Source: Pseudomonas cremoris (GTDB lineage Bacteria > Pseudomonadota > Gammaproteobacteria > Pseudomonadales > Pseudomonadaceae). Taken from it: a DNA stretch of 64,000 bases. A model generated the notes under the pieces. It was given only the letters and a program-made list of their open reading frames with translations, ran no database searches and had not been told where the DNA came from. Positions 36,679-46,123 of the stretch are shown here, one piece after another. The translations under genes were made by a program, and so were the position numbers. Each line of letters starts with the position of its first letter. Positions within the stretch are counted from its first letter, which is position 1. The stretch covers positions 248,001-312,000 of the forward strand of contig NZ_JAAXCY010000002.1 of assembly GCF_014230465.1 (NCBI RefSeq), written 5' to 3'.

Positions 36679-38345
36679 AAGGGTTGAAACTTGAGCACTT
36701 GCTGCTTGAGCCGTTGGAACAGCGCTGGGTCACCACCGAACCTGCGATGAATCATGCACAACTGTGGGAGCAATCCCTCAGCCTCGCGGCAGGCCTGCAA
36801 GCGCGCGGCATCCAGCGCCTGGCCGTGCACCTGGAAGACGCAGGCCTGCTGGCGGTTGCCCTGCTCGGTGCCTGGCGGGCCGGCGTCGGCGTGCTGCTGC
36901 CTGCGGACCTGCAACCCCAGACCCGCCAACGTTGGGATGGCGCGGTTGACGCCTGGTTGACCGAAGCCAGCGACCTCGACGCGCTGTATCAGGCGCCGCT
37001 GAGCCCTGCCTCGCTCGATCTGGATACCTGCCAGCTGAGCCTGTGCACCTCCGGTTCCAGCGGCGAGCCCAAGCGCATCGACAAAACCCTGCGCCAACTG
37101 GCCAACGAAGTCGACGCCCTGGAAACCTTATGGGGCCCGGACCTGAAAGACGCGTGCATCATCGGCAGCGTCGCCACCCAGCATATCTACGGCTTGTTAT
37201 TCCGCGTGCTGTGGCCGCTGTGCGCCGGTCGCACCTTTGTGCGCAAGCAGTTGGCCTTCCCCGAAGACGTGCAACGCGCCAGCCGTGAACATGCACAGTT
37301 CGCCTGGGTCGCCAGCCCGGCGCTGCTCAAGCGCATGGGCGACAACCTCGACTGGCCGGCGCTGAGCCAGGTGTCGCGGGTATTTTCCTCCGGTGGCGCC
37401 TTGCCCATCGAGGCCGCCGGCGAGCTATACGACCGCTTGCAACAGTGGCCGACGGAAATCCTCGGCAGCTCGGAAACCGGCGGGATCGCCTGGCGTCAGG
37501 GCGCGCAGCCGTGGCAGCCGTTTGCCGACGTGGTGCTGAGCCAGGACGCTGACGGCGCATTGCGCATCGCCTCGCCCTACCTACCTGCCGGACACATCGA
37601 GCAGACTGCCGACGCCGCGCGTATCCACGCCGATGGCCGCTTCGAACTGCTTGGCCGGCTGGACCGAATCGTCAAGCTGGAAGAAAAACGCATCTCCCTG
37701 CCCATGCTTGAACAGGCATTGATGGCCCACCCGTGGGTCGCCGAAACACGCCTGGGCGTGGTGCAGGAAAACCGCGCCTCCCTTGGCGCCCTGGTGGTGC
37801 TGAGCGCCGACGGCCTGCATGCCCTGCGCAATCAGGGCCGTCGTTCCCTCACTCAAACCCTGCGCCAACACCTGAGCCAACACTGCGAAGCGCTGGCCCT
37901 GCCCCGTCGCTGGCGTTTGCTGCGCCAATTGCCCCTGACCAGCCAGGGCAAACTGCCCCAGGCGCACGTCGAGGCATTGCTGCTGGCGTCACGCCCCAAG
38001 GCGCCGGAAGTCTTGGAACAGGCCGAAGTCAATGGCGAATTGACCTTGCAACTGAGCATCCCGCCGGACCTGGCCTATTTCAGCGGCCACTTCCCAGTAA
38101 CACCGGTGCTGCCGGGCGTGGTGCAGGTGGAATGGGCGTTCAACCTCGGCCAGCAGCTGCTCAACCTGCCGGCCCGCTTTGCCGGCATGGAAGTGCTCAA
38201 GTTCCAGCAGTTGGTGCGCCCAGGCGACCGGATCGAACTGCACCTGCGTTTCGACCAGGAGCGCGGCAAGCTGTACTTCGCCTATCGCAATGGCGTCGCT
38301 GCGTGCTCCAGCGGTCGCATTCTGTTGGAGGCCGCGCATGCATAA
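36675..38345 (+). CDS. Fused aryl/acyl-AMP ligase and 3-hydroxyacyl-ACP dehydratase (ApeH-ApeI type)
   Basis: A two-domain protein of 556 residues. Residues 1 to about 445 form an AMP-binding ligase with P-loop [17 protein letters not shown] (about 120-136) and the C-terminal hinge [17 protein letters not shown]. It should activate the aromatic starter (4-hydroxycinnamate- or 4-hydroxybenzoate-like) and load it on a carrier. From about 455 a hot-dog dehydratase domain follows, with [19 protein letters not shown] near His471. In the E. coli cluster these are two separate proteins. The start at 36675 overlaps the preceding stop by four bases. Confidence 0.85.
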   Translation: MKGLKLEHLLLEPLEQRWVTTEPAMNHAQLWEQSLSLAAGLQARGIQRLAVHLEDAGLLAVALLGAWRAGVGVLLPADLQPQTRQRWDGAVDAWLTEASDLDALYQAPLSPASLDLDTCQLSLCTSGSSGEPKRIDKTLRQLANEVDALETLWGPDLKDACIIGSVATQHIYGLLFRVLWPLCAGRTFVRKQLAFPEDVQRASREHAQFAWVASPALLKRMGDNLDWPALSQVSRVFSSGGALPIEAAGELYDRLQQWPTEILGSSETGGIAWRQGAQPWQPFADVVLSQDADGALRIASPYLPAGHIEQTADAARIHADGRFELLGRLDRIVKLEEKRISLPMLEQALMAHPWVAETRLGVVQENRASLGALVVLSADGLHALRNQGRRSLTQTLRQHLSQHCEALALPRRWRLLRQLPLTSQGKLPQAHVEALLLASRPKAPEVLEQAEVNGELTLQLSIPPDLAYFSGHFPVTPVLPGVVQVEWAFNLGQQLLNLPARFAGMEVLKFQQLVRPGDRIELHLRFDQERGKLYFAYRNGVAACSSGRILLEAAHA

Positions 38346-39072
38346 CCCCTGCGCCCTGATCCCGGTCTACAACCACGAAGCGGCCGTACCCTCCGTGGTC
38401 CAGAGCCTGTTGAACAGCGGCCTGCCCTGCCTGTTGGTAGACGATGGCAGCAGTGCGGCCTGCGCGGCGGTGTTGGCGCAATTGGCCACCCTGGATAACG
38501 TCACCTTGCTCACCCTGCCAAGCAACCAGGGCAAGGGCGGCGCCGTGATGGCGGGTTTTCGCGAAGCCGCTCGCCTGGGTTTTACCCACGCCCTGCAAGT
38601 GGATGCCGACGGCCAGCACGACCTGCGCGACGTCATCGGCTTCCTCGATGCCTCGCGTACCCACCCCAACGCGATCATCTGCGGCTACCCGGAATACGAC
38701 GACAGCGTGCCCAAGGGCCGTTTGTACGCGCGCTACCTGACCCACGTATGGGTGTGGATCAACACCCTGTCGCTGCAAATTCGCGACTCGATGTGCGGCT
38801 TTCGCGTGTACCCGCTGGCTCCCGTGCTGGCGCTGATGGACTCGGCCTACATCGGCACGCGCATGGATTTCGACTCCGACATCCTCGTGCGCCTGGCCTG
38901 GCGCAACCAACCCATGCGTTGGCTGCCGACGCGGGTGCATTACCCCGCCGACGGTTTGTCGCACTTCCGTTTGTTCCGCGACAACGTGCGCATCTCGGCC
39001 ATGCACACCCGGTTGTTCTTCGGCATGCTGGTGCGTGCGCCGATGATCCTGTGGCGACGGTGGCAGGCATGA
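38338..39072 (+). CDS. Family 2 glycosyltransferase (aryl polyene cluster)
   Basis: A 244-residue GT-A fold enzyme. CALIPVYNHE at the N-terminus, LLVDDGSS (about 34-41) and the DxD metal motif in QVDADGQHD (Asp89 and Asp91) are visible. The C-terminal part has only one weak hydrophobic segment. It resembles dolichyl-phosphate-mannose-type transferases and probably adds a sugar to the lipid head of the aryl polyene. It overlaps the ligase gene by eight bases and the acyltransferase gene by four. Confidence 0.83.
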   Translation: MHNPCALIPVYNHEAAVPSVVQSLLNSGLPCLLVDDGSSAACAAVLAQLATLDNVTLLTLPSNQGKGGAVMAGFREAARLGFTHALQVDADGQHDLRDVIGFLDASRTHPNAIICGYPEYDDSVPKGRLYARYLTHVWVWINTLSLQIRDSMCGFRVYPLAPVLALMDSAYIGTRMDFDSDILVRLAWRNQPMRWLPTRVHYPADGLSHFRLFRDNVRISAMHTRLFFGMLVRAPMILWRRWQA

Positions 39073-40004
39073 GCGACAGCACCAAGCACTGGGCCGACCG
39101 CGAGGAGCGCGGCAGCTACTGGCTGATGAAACTCACCGCCTTCGCCGCCAAGGTCCTCGGCCGGCGCCTGTTGAGCCCGGTGCTGTACGGCATCGTGTTG
39201 TACTTTTTCCTGTTTGGTCGCACCGCGCGCCAGAGCGCCTGGCAATACCAACAGCGCCTGGCGGACTGGAGCGGGCGTGATGAACTGCGCCCTACTCATC
39301 GGAGGGTCTTCGGCCAGTTCATGGCCTTCGCCGACTCCCTGCTCGACAAGCTCGACGTGTGGAACGGCAAGCTGCGCCTGGAACAGATCGAGATCAACGA
39401 CCCCGCGAAATTGCGCGGGCAACTGCGAGGCGAGCGCGGGCAGATGCTGGTGGGTGCGCACCTGGGCAATCTGGAAGTGTGTCGTGCGCTGGCCGAGATT
39501 GGTGAGCAAGTCACCATGAACGTGTTGGTACACACCAAGCACGCCGAGCAATTCAACCGGTTGCTGGGCGAAGCCGGCGCGACCCATTTGCGCCTGATCC
39601 AGGTCAGCGAGCTAGACCCCGCCACCATGTTGCTGCTGAGCCAGCGCCTGGACGACGGCGAGTGGCTGGCCATCGCCGGCGACCGCGTGCCGCTGCACGG
39701 CGGGCGCACGGTGCGCGTGGACTTTCTCGGCCACGACGCCGCGTTCCCCCAAGGCCCCTGGCTATTGGCCGGTTTGCTCAAATGCCCGGTCAACCTGCTG
39801 ATGTGCCTCAAGCACAAGAACCGCTACCGACTGACCATCGAGCCTTTCGCGCAATTGATCGAATGGAAACGTAACACCCGCGAGCAGGTCATAGCCCTGT
39901 GGACCGCGCGCTACGCCGCACGCCTGGGCCAGTTCTGCCTGGAAGCGCCCCAACAATGGTTCAACTTTTACCCTTTCTGGAAGACCGATGACGACGCATC
40001 TTGA
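39069..40004 (+). CDS. LpxL/HtrB-family acyltransferase
   Basis: A 311-residue inner-membrane acyltransferase of the lipid A late-acyltransferase family. A membrane segment lies at about residues 40-58 (LLSPVLYGIVLYFFLFG). The catalytic H(X)4E is His131/Glu136 in AHLGNLEVCR, and GDRVPLHGGRTVRVDFLGH follows. In APE clusters this enzyme is a candidate for attaching the aryl polyene acyl chain to its lipid or sugar core. The start at 39069 uses an ATGA overlap with the preceding stop. Confidence 0.85.
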   Translation: MSDSTKHWADREERGSYWLMKLTAFAAKVLGRRLLSPVLYGIVLYFFLFGRTARQSAWQYQQRLADWSGRDELRPTHRRVFGQFMAFADSLLDKLDVWNGKLRLEQIEINDPAKLRGQLRGERGQMLVGAHLGNLEVCRALAEIGEQVTMNVLVHTKHAEQFNRLLGEAGATHLRLIQVSELDPATMLLLSQRLDDGEWLAIAGDRVPLHGGRTVRVDFLGHDAAFPQGPWLLAGLLKCPVNLLMCLKHKNRYRLTIEPFAQLIEWKRNTREQVIALWTARYAARLGQFCLEAPQQWFNFYPFWKTDDDAS

Positions 40005-41529
40005 GCCGGTAACCTTTGGCGAACGCCCTTTGCGCATCGAAGACGTGCTGGCCCTGGCCAACCGTCAGGCGCCTACCCAATTGCAGAGCGATGCCGCGTA
40101 CCGCCAGCGCATTGCCAAGGGCGCGCAGTTCCTCGACTCGCTGCTGGACAAGGAAGGCGTGATCTATGGCGTGACCACCGGCTACGGCGATTCGTGCGTG
40201 GTGGCGGTGCCGTTGCAGCACGTCGAGGCGTTGCCGCGTCACCTGTACACCTTCCACGGTTGCGGCCTGGGTAAATTGCTCGACGCCCAAGCCACCCGCG
40301 CCGTGCTGGCCGCGCGTTTGCAGTCACTGTGCCACGGCGTGTCCGGCGTACGGGTAGAGTTGCTGGAGCGCCTGCATGCATTTCTTGAACACGACGTGCT
40401 GCCACTGATTCCCGAAGAAGGCTCGGTGGGCGCCAGCGGCGACCTGACACCGCTGTCCTACGTGGCCGCGACTTTGTCCGGCGAACGCGAAGTGATGTTC
40501 CGTGGCGAGCGTCGCCACGCCTGCGATGTGCACCGCGAACTGGGCTGGGACCCGTTGGTCCTGCGCCCCAAAGAAGCCCTGGCCCTGATGAATGGCACCG
40601 CCGTGATGACCGGCCTCGCCTGCCTGGCCTTCGCCCGCGCCGACTACCTGCTGCAACTGGCCACGCGTATCACCGCGCTGAACGTGGTGGCGCTGCAAGG
40701 CAACCCGGAGCACTTCGACGAGCGCCTGTTCGCCGCCAAGCCGCACCCGGGGCAGATGCAAGTCGCCGCCTGGCTGCGCAAGGACTTGGCCATCGATGCG
40801 CCGACCGCGCCACTGCACCGCCTGCAAGACCGTTACTCGCTGCGCTGCGCACCCCACGTCCTCGGCGTGCTGGCCGACAGCCTGAACTGGCTGCGTTCGT
40901 TCATCGAGATCGAACTGAACAGCGCCAACGACAACCCGATCATCGACGCAGAAGAGGAGCGCGTGTTGCACGGCGGGCACTTCTACGGCGGGCATATCGC
41001 CTTCGCCATGGACAGCCTCAAGACTCTGGTGGCTAACGTCGCCGACCTGCTCGATCGCCAGCTCGCCTTACTGGTGGACGTGCGTTACAACCACGGTTTG
41101 CCAAGCAACCTGTCCGGCGCCCCGGCGGATCGCGCGATGATCAACCACGGCTTCAAGGCCGTGCAGATCGGCACCAGCGCCTGGACCGCCGAAGCGCTGA
41201 AAAACACCATGCCGGCCAGCGTGTTCTCGCGGTCCACCGAATGCCATAACCAGGACAAAGTGAGCATGGGCACCATCGCCGCCCGCGATGCGATCCGTGT
41301 GCTGGAGCTAACCGAACAGGTCGCCGCCGCCACCTTGCTCGCCGCCAACCAAGGCGTATGGCTGCGCGCCCAGGCCGAAGACGCTCGCCCGCTGCCTCCA
41401 GCCTTGGCCGCGATGCATGAGGAACTGGGCAAAGACTTCCCGCCAGTGATCGAAGACCGCGCCCTGGAAGGCGAACTGCGCCTGTGCCTGCAACGCATTG
41501 CCGAGCAACACTGGAGGCTGCATGCGTAG
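39988..41529 (+). CDS. MIO-type aromatic amino acid ammonia-lyase
   Basis: A 513-residue member of the histidine/phenylalanine/tyrosine ammonia-lyase family. The tripeptide Ala149-Ser150-Gly151 in GSVGASGDLTPLSYVA forms the MIO prosthetic group. YGVTTGYGDS carries the catalytic tyrosine loop, and NPEHFDERLFAAKPHPGQ and QDKVSMGTIAARDA are conserved. The substrate-selectivity pair is Phe89-His90, unlike Ser-His of many histidine ammonia-lyases or His-Leu of the Rhodobacter tyrosine enzyme. No hut genes are nearby, so the likely job is to make a cinnamate or 4-coumarate starter for the polyene. It overlaps the flanking genes by 17 and 8 bases. Confidence 0.87.
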   Translation: MTTHLEPVTFGERPLRIEDVLALANRQAPTQLQSDAAYRQRIAKGAQFLDSLLDKEGVIYGVTTGYGDSCVVAVPLQHVEALPRHLYTFHGCGLGKLLDAQATRAVLAARLQSLCHGVSGVRVELLERLHAFLEHDVLPLIPEEGSVGASGDLTPLSYVAATLSGEREVMFRGERRHACDVHRELGWDPLVLRPKEALALMNGTAVMTGLACLAFARADYLLQLATRITALNVVALQGNPEHFDERLFAAKPHPGQMQVAAWLRKDLAIDAPTAPLHRLQDRYSLRCAPHVLGVLADSLNWLRSFIEIELNSANDNPIIDAEEERVLHGGHFYGGHIAFAMDSLKTLVANVADLLDRQLALLVDVRYNHGLPSNLSGAPADRAMINHGFKAVQIGTSAWTAEALKNTMPASVFSRSTECHNQDKVSMGTIAARDAIRVLELTEQVAAATLLAANQGVWLRAQAEDARPLPPALAAMHEELGKDFPPVIEDRALEGELRLCLQRIAEQHWRLHA

Positions 41530-41947
41530 CCCCGGCGTGCTGCATTGCGACACCGAAATCCTCGTGCCGTTTTTTGACGTCGACACCATGAACGTCGTTT
41601 GGCACGGGCACTACGTGAAGTACCTGGAAGTGGCGCGTTGCGCGTTGCTGGACAAGCTCGGCCACAACTACACGCAGATGCTGGAGTCGGGCTATGCGTG
41701 GCCGGTGATCGACATGCAGTTGCGCTATGTGCGCGGCGCCGTGTTCGGCCAGACCATCAATGTGCGCGCCAGTTTGGTGGAGTGGGAGAACCGTTTGAAG
41801 GTCAATTACCTGATCACCGATCTGGCCAGCGGCGAGCGTTTGACCCGTGCCAGCACCGTGCAAGTGGCCGTGGAAGTCGCTAGCCGCGAGATGCAACTGG
41901 CCTCCCCCAAAATATTCACAGACGCCGTCGAAAGGGCCTTGAAATGA
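41522..41947 (+). CDS. 4-hydroxybenzoyl-CoA-type thioesterase (ApeK type)
   Basis: A 141-residue hot-dog thioesterase. PFFDVDTMNVVWHGHYVKYLE is the catalytic Asp signature of the 4HBT family. It could release mis-primed or finished aryl chains from carrier protein or CoA. The start at 41522 overlaps the ammonia-lyase stop by eight bases; an earlier in-frame start at 41498 is possible but lacks family support. Confidence 0.85.
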   Translation: MRSPGVLHCDTEILVPFFDVDTMNVVWHGHYVKYLEVARCALLDKLGHNYTQMLESGYAWPVIDMQLRYVRGAVFGQTINVRASLVEWENRLKVNYLITDLASGERLTRASTVQVAVEVASREMQLASPKIFTDAVERALK

Positions 41948-42540
41948 GATTCCCTGTGGGAGCGTTAATCCTGTTGTTAAGCGTTTCAGGCTTGGCCCAT
42001 GCCTTCGACCTGCAACAACTCAGTGACCAGCTTGCCAAACCCTCCGTGATCCACGGCAGCTTCATCCAGGAAAAACACCTGCGCGCCCTGCCCCAACCCC
42101 TGGTCAGCAAAGGCACCTTCGTGCTGGCCAAGGACCACGGCCTGCTGTGGCTGCTCAAAACCCCGCTGCAACAGGACTATCGCATCAGCGCCCAAGGCAT
42201 TGCGCGCCGTGACGCCAACGGCTGGCAATTGCTGCCAAACAAGAGCGCAGGCGCAGAACAGAATCGCCTGTTTCTCGCTGTGCTCCAGGGCGACAGCAGC
42301 GGTTTGCAGCGTGACTTCGAACTGCAACTGCAAGGCGAAGCCAGCGGCTGGAAATTGACCCTGATCCCACGCTCGCTGCTGCTCAAGCAGGTGTTCACCC
42401 AGATCAATATCGACGGTGGCGAGTTGGTGCAAAAAATCGAACTGCTGGAGACCCAAGGCGACAGCACCGTGCTGCGCATGCAGGACAGTTCGGCCAGCCA
42501 ACCCTTGAGCGAAGCGGAGCAACACGACTTTGCCCAGTGA
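41944..42540 (+). CDS. LolA-like periplasmic carrier (ApeL type)
   Basis: A 198-residue protein with a signal peptide (MRFPVGALILLLSVSGLAHA) followed by a LolA-like beta-barrel fold (GSFIQEKHLRALPQPLVSKG). LolA homologues in APE loci are thought to ferry the aryl lipid across the periplasm. It overlaps the thioesterase gene by four bases and the exporter gene by eleven. Confidence 0.85.
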   Translation: MRFPVGALILLLSVSGLAHAFDLQQLSDQLAKPSVIHGSFIQEKHLRALPQPLVSKGTFVLAKDHGLLWLLKTPLQQDYRISAQGIARRDANGWQLLPNKSAGAEQNRLFLAVLQGDSSGLQRDFELQLQGEASGWKLTLIPRSLLLKQVFTQINIDGGELVQKIELLETQGDSTVLRMQDSSASQPLSEAEQHDFAQ

Positions 42541-44842
42541 GCGCCTGCTACCGCGCCTGTTCCTGATCCTGCTGGTAGCCGTGCTGGCCCTGGCTGGCTG
42601 GCAGTGGCGCCACGGTGCCCCGCTGTCGGCCAACCTGATGGAACTGGTGCCGGGCAACACGCCGGATGCCCTGGAACTGCAAGCCGAACAGCGCATGCAA
42701 GAGCCGCTCAACCGCGAAATGCTGGTACTGGTGGGGCATGCCGACCGCCAGCAAGCAGTGGCGGTAGCCCAGCAGTTGGGCGAGCGTTGGCAGGCCAGCG
42801 GCCTGTTTGAAAAGGTCCAATGGAACCTGCAAGCCGACTTGCCGGCGCTGCGTGAACAACTGCTGCACGGCCGCCTGGCGATGCTCTCGGCCAAGGATCG
42901 CAAGCAACTCATCGAGCAACCCGACGCGTTTATCCAGCAGCGCGTGCAGGCACTGTTCGACCCCTTCACCGGGTTCAGCCTGGTACCGAGCCAGGACGAC
43001 TGGCTGGGCCTGACCGGACGCATCCAGAACAGCCAACCGCAACATGGCTCGGTGCAATTGGATATCGGCAGCGGTGCGTTGATCGCCGATGCCGACGGCA
43101 AGAGCTGGGTGCTGTTGCGTGCGCGCACCACCGGCAATGCCTTCGATATGAAACTGCCGTTGCAAGTGGCGGACCTGCTCCAGGCCAGCCGCGAACAAGC
43201 GAGCGGGCAAGGTGCGCAATTACTCGCGGCCAGCGGGCTGCTTTACGCCGCCAACGGCCAGCAGCAAGCCACGCGTGAAATCACCTGGGTAGGCGGCGGC
43301 GCCACCGTCGGCATCCTGCTGTTGCTGTTGCTGGCGTTCCGTCGCTGGCGCGTGCTGCTGGCATTCGTGCCGGTGCTGGTGGGCATGCTGTTTGGCGCGG
43401 TGGCTTGTGTGGCACTGTTCGGCCACATGCATGTGATGACGCTGGTACTGGGCTCCAGCCTGATCGGCGTGGCCGTGGATTACCCGCTGCACTACCTGTC
43501 CAAGAGCTGGAGTATGCAGCCGTGGCGCAGTTGGCCGGCGTTGCGCATCACCTTGCCGGGGCTGAGCCTGAGCCTGGCCACCAGTTGCATCGGTTATCTG
43601 GCGTTGGCGTGGACGCCGTTTCCGGCACTGACCCAGATCGCCGTGTTCTCCGCCGCCGGCCTGGTAGGCGCGTACCTGTCTGCCGTGTGCCTGCTGCCGG
43701 CGCTGCTCAAGGGTATCGAGTTGCGCCCAGCGCAATGGCCGCTGCGGATCGCTGACGGTTTGTGGCAGGTGCGAGCGTCGTTGCTCAAGCGCGTGTCAAG
43801 CCCAGTGTTGCTGGTGTTGCTGCTGCTGTTTTGCGCAGGGGGCCTGTGGCACTTGAACAGCAAGAACGATATTCGTCAGTGGATCGGTGCACCGCCGCAG
43901 TTGCTGCAAGAAGCGCAAGCCGTGGCACGCATTACCGGGTTCCAACCCACCAGCCAGTTCTTCCTGGTGCGCGCAGAGAACCAGCAACAGTTGCTGGAGC
44001 GTGAAAGCGCCCTGGGCCAACGCCTGGATCAGTTAGTGAACATGGACAAGCTCCAAGGTTATCTGGCGCTCAACCAGCTGGTCAGCCTGCCCGCCGAGCA
44101 GCAACAGGTGCGCGACGCATTGAACGCGTTGGCGCAGCACTGGCAACCACTGCTGGACCTCGGCGTCCCTGCCAGCGCCCTGCAAGCCGAGGTCGCGCAA
44201 CTGCAGGCGCTGCCCACCCAAGACATCGACGCCGCATTGGCAGGTCCACTGGCCGAGCCTTGGCGCACGCTGTGGCTTGGCCCGGTAGACGGCGGCGTGG
44301 CGGCGATGGTCAGCCTGCAAGGCTTGAACAACCCGGCGCTGCTGCGGGTGCAAGCGCTAGACCTGCCTGGCGTGCAACTGGTGGATCGCCTGGGCGACTT
44401 GAACCGGGTATTTGCCAACACGCAGATCAGCGCCGCCGAATTGAAGTTGATGTCGTGCGTGCTGATCGTGCTGTTGTTGATCCTGCCGTTCGGCTTCGGC
44501 GGCGCCCTGCGCATCGTCGCGCTGCCGCTGCTGGCAGCGCTGTGCAGCCTGGCGAGCCTTGGTTGGTTGGGCCAGCCGCTGACGCTGTTCAGCCTGTTCG
44601 GCCTGCTGCTGGTCACGGCCATCAGCGTCGACTACGCGATCCTGATGCGCGAGCAGATCGGCGGCCCTGCGGTCAGTCTCTTGGGCACGCTGCTGGCGGC
44701 GCTGACGACCTGGTTGTCGTTTGGCCTGCTGGCGGTGTCCAGCACACCGGCCGTGAGCAATTTCGGCTTATCGGTCAGCCTGGGCCTGGCATTCAGCTTT
44801 ATGCTGGCGCCCTGGGCCGGGCAACAGAAACACGCCTTATGA
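42530..44842 (+). CDS. RND/MMPL-family exporter (ApeM type)
   Basis: A 770-residue inner-membrane transporter with two halves, each having a periplasmic domain (about 30-240 and 450-620) and a block of five to six helices (about 245-425 and 635-760). GSSLIGVAVDYPLHYLSKSW and VTAISVDYAILMREQIG are the paired proton-relay segments containing the Asp-Tyr motif. It probably moves the aryl polyene lipid from the inner membrane to the LolA-like carrier. The start is TTG at 42530, inside the preceding gene; no ATG is available nearby. Confidence 0.87.
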   Translation: MPSERLLPRLFLILLVAVLALAGWQWRHGAPLSANLMELVPGNTPDALELQAEQRMQEPLNREMLVLVGHADRQQAVAVAQQLGERWQASGLFEKVQWNLQADLPALREQLLHGRLAMLSAKDRKQLIEQPDAFIQQRVQALFDPFTGFSLVPSQDDWLGLTGRIQNSQPQHGSVQLDIGSGALIADADGKSWVLLRARTTGNAFDMKLPLQVADLLQASREQASGQGAQLLAASGLLYAANGQQQATREITWVGGGATVGILLLLLLAFRRWRVLLAFVPVLVGMLFGAVACVALFGHMHVMTLVLGSSLIGVAVDYPLHYLSKSWSMQPWRSWPALRITLPGLSLSLATSCIGYLALAWTPFPALTQIAVFSAAGLVGAYLSAVCLLPALLKGIELRPAQWPLRIADGLWQVRASLLKRVSSPVLLVLLLLFCAGGLWHLNSKNDIRQWIGAPPQLLQEAQAVARITGFQPTSQFFLVRAENQQQLLERESALGQRLDQLVNMDKLQGYLALNQLVSLPAEQQQVRDALNALAQHWQPLLDLGVPASALQAEVAQLQALPTQDIDAALAGPLAEPWRTLWLGPVDGGVAAMVSLQGLNNPALLRVQALDLPGVQLVDRLGDLNRVFANTQISAAELKLMSCVLIVLLLILPFGFGGALRIVALPLLAALCSLASLGWLGQPLTLFSLFGLLLVTAISVDYAILMREQIGGPAVSLLGTLLAALTTWLSFGLLAVSSTPAVSNFGLSVSLGLAFSFMLAPWAGQQKHAL

Positions 44843-44875
44843 ATGTGATTATCGCCAAAGCGGCAAGGAGCCCTC

Positions 44876-46123
44876 GTGCCCACAGTTGAAATGGAACGTC
44901 GCCAGGTGGTGGTGATTGGTGCCGGTCCGTCCGGGGCCATCGCCGCTGCGCTGTTAAAGCGCAAAGGGCATGATGTATTGATCATCGAGCGCCAGCATTT
45001 CCCGCGATTCTCGATTGGCGAAAGCCTGCTGTCCCACTGCATCGACTTCATCGAAGAAGCCGGCATGCTTGACGCCGTGCAAGCTGCCGGGTTCCAGTTC
45101 AAGACCGGTGCGGCATTCGCCTGGGGCGAGCGTTACAGCGCGTTTGATTTCAGCGACACGTTCAGCAACGGCAAGCCCACCACCTTCCAGGTGCAGCGTG
45201 GCGAGTTCGACAAGTTGCTGGCCGACCAGGCCGCGCTTCAAGGCGTCGAGATCCGCTACGGCGAAACCATCGTCGGCGTGGACTTCAAGGGCGACTGCCG
45301 CTACCTGCACGTACGCCGCGAGAACGGCAGCGAGTACCACCTCAAGGCCAAGTTCGTGCTCGATGCCAGCGGCTATGGCCGCGTGCTGCCGCGCTTGCTG
45401 GAGCTGGACTTGCCGTCTGACTTCCCGGTGCGCCAGGCGGTATTCACCCACGTCGAAGACCGCATCGAACACCCAGGCTTCGACCGCACCAAGATCCTGG
45501 TGACCACCCATCCAACGAAGCGCGATATCTGGTTCTGGACCATCCCGTTCAGCAATGGCCGTTGCTCGGTGGGTGTGGTCGCCGCCAAGGAGCACTTCGA
45601 CGGCCGCGACAGCGACCTCGATGCCTGCCTGCGCGGTTTTATCGACGAGACCCCAAGCCTGTCCGGCGTGCTGCAAAACGCGGTGTGGGATACGCCGGCG
45701 CGCACCATCGGCGGCTACGCGGCCAACGTCAAAACCCTGCACGGTCCAGGTTTCGCGCTGTTGGGCAATGCGGCGGAATTCCTCGACCCGGTGTTTTCTT
45801 CTGGCGTGACCATTGCCATGCGCTCGGCGAGCATGGCCGCCGGTCTCTTGCATCGCCAGCTGACGGGCGAAACGGTGGACTGGGAAACCGAGTTTGCCGT
45901 ACCGCTCAAGCGCGGTGTCGACACCTTCCGCTGCTACGTCGAAGGCTGGTACGCCGGCACCTTCCAGGATGTGATTTACCACCCCGATAGCTCGCCGGAA
46001 ATTCGCCGGATGATCTGCTCGATCCTCGCCGGTTATGCGTGGGACGAGCGCAACCCGTTTGTCAGCGAACCCAAGCGGCGGTTACGGATGTTGTCGGAGA
46101 TTTGTGCAGGGGATGCCGCATGA
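44876..46123 (+). CDS. FAD-dependent oxidoreductase with halogenase signatures
   Basis: A 415-residue flavoprotein. The Rossmann FAD motif is GAGPSG (15-20). Both hallmarks of flavin-dependent halogenases appear in place: Lys76 in FQFKTGAAF, aligned by position with the catalytic lysine, and WFWTIP (219-224), a match to WxWxIP. GNAAEFLDPVFSSGV closes the FAD site. It may halogenate or hydroxylate the aryl head of the polyene, and xanthomonadins show that halogenated aryl polyenes exist. Homologues in non-halogenated pathways are common, so activity is uncertain. The GTG at 44876 has AAGGAG five bases upstream. The 33-base gap before it is the largest inside the operon. Confidence 0.82.
   Translation: MPTVEMERRQVVVIGAGPSGAIAAALLKRKGHDVLIIERQHFPRFSIGESLLSHCIDFIEEAGMLDAVQAAGFQFKTGAAFAWGERYSAFDFSDTFSNGKPTTFQVQRGEFDKLLADQAALQGVEIRYGETIVGVDFKGDCRYLHVRRENGSEYHLKAKFVLDASGYGRVLPRLLELDLPSDFPVRQAVFTHVEDRIEHPGFDRTKILVTTHPTKRDIWFWTIPFSNGRCSVGVVAAKEHFDGRDSDLDACLRGFIDETPSLSGVLQNAVWDTPARTIGGYAANVKTLHGPGFALLGNAAEFLDPVFSSGVTIAMRSASMAAGLLHRQLTGETVDWETEFAVPLKRGVDTFRCYVEGWYAGTFQDVIYHPDSSPEIRRMICSILAGYAWDERNPFVSEPKRRLRMLSEICAGDAA

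Noticed and set aside
40900..41530. Histidine ammonia-lyase (HutH) of histidine catabolism
   Set aside because: No other hut gene is near, the gene overlaps polyene genes on both sides, and the selectivity pair is not that of typical HutH.
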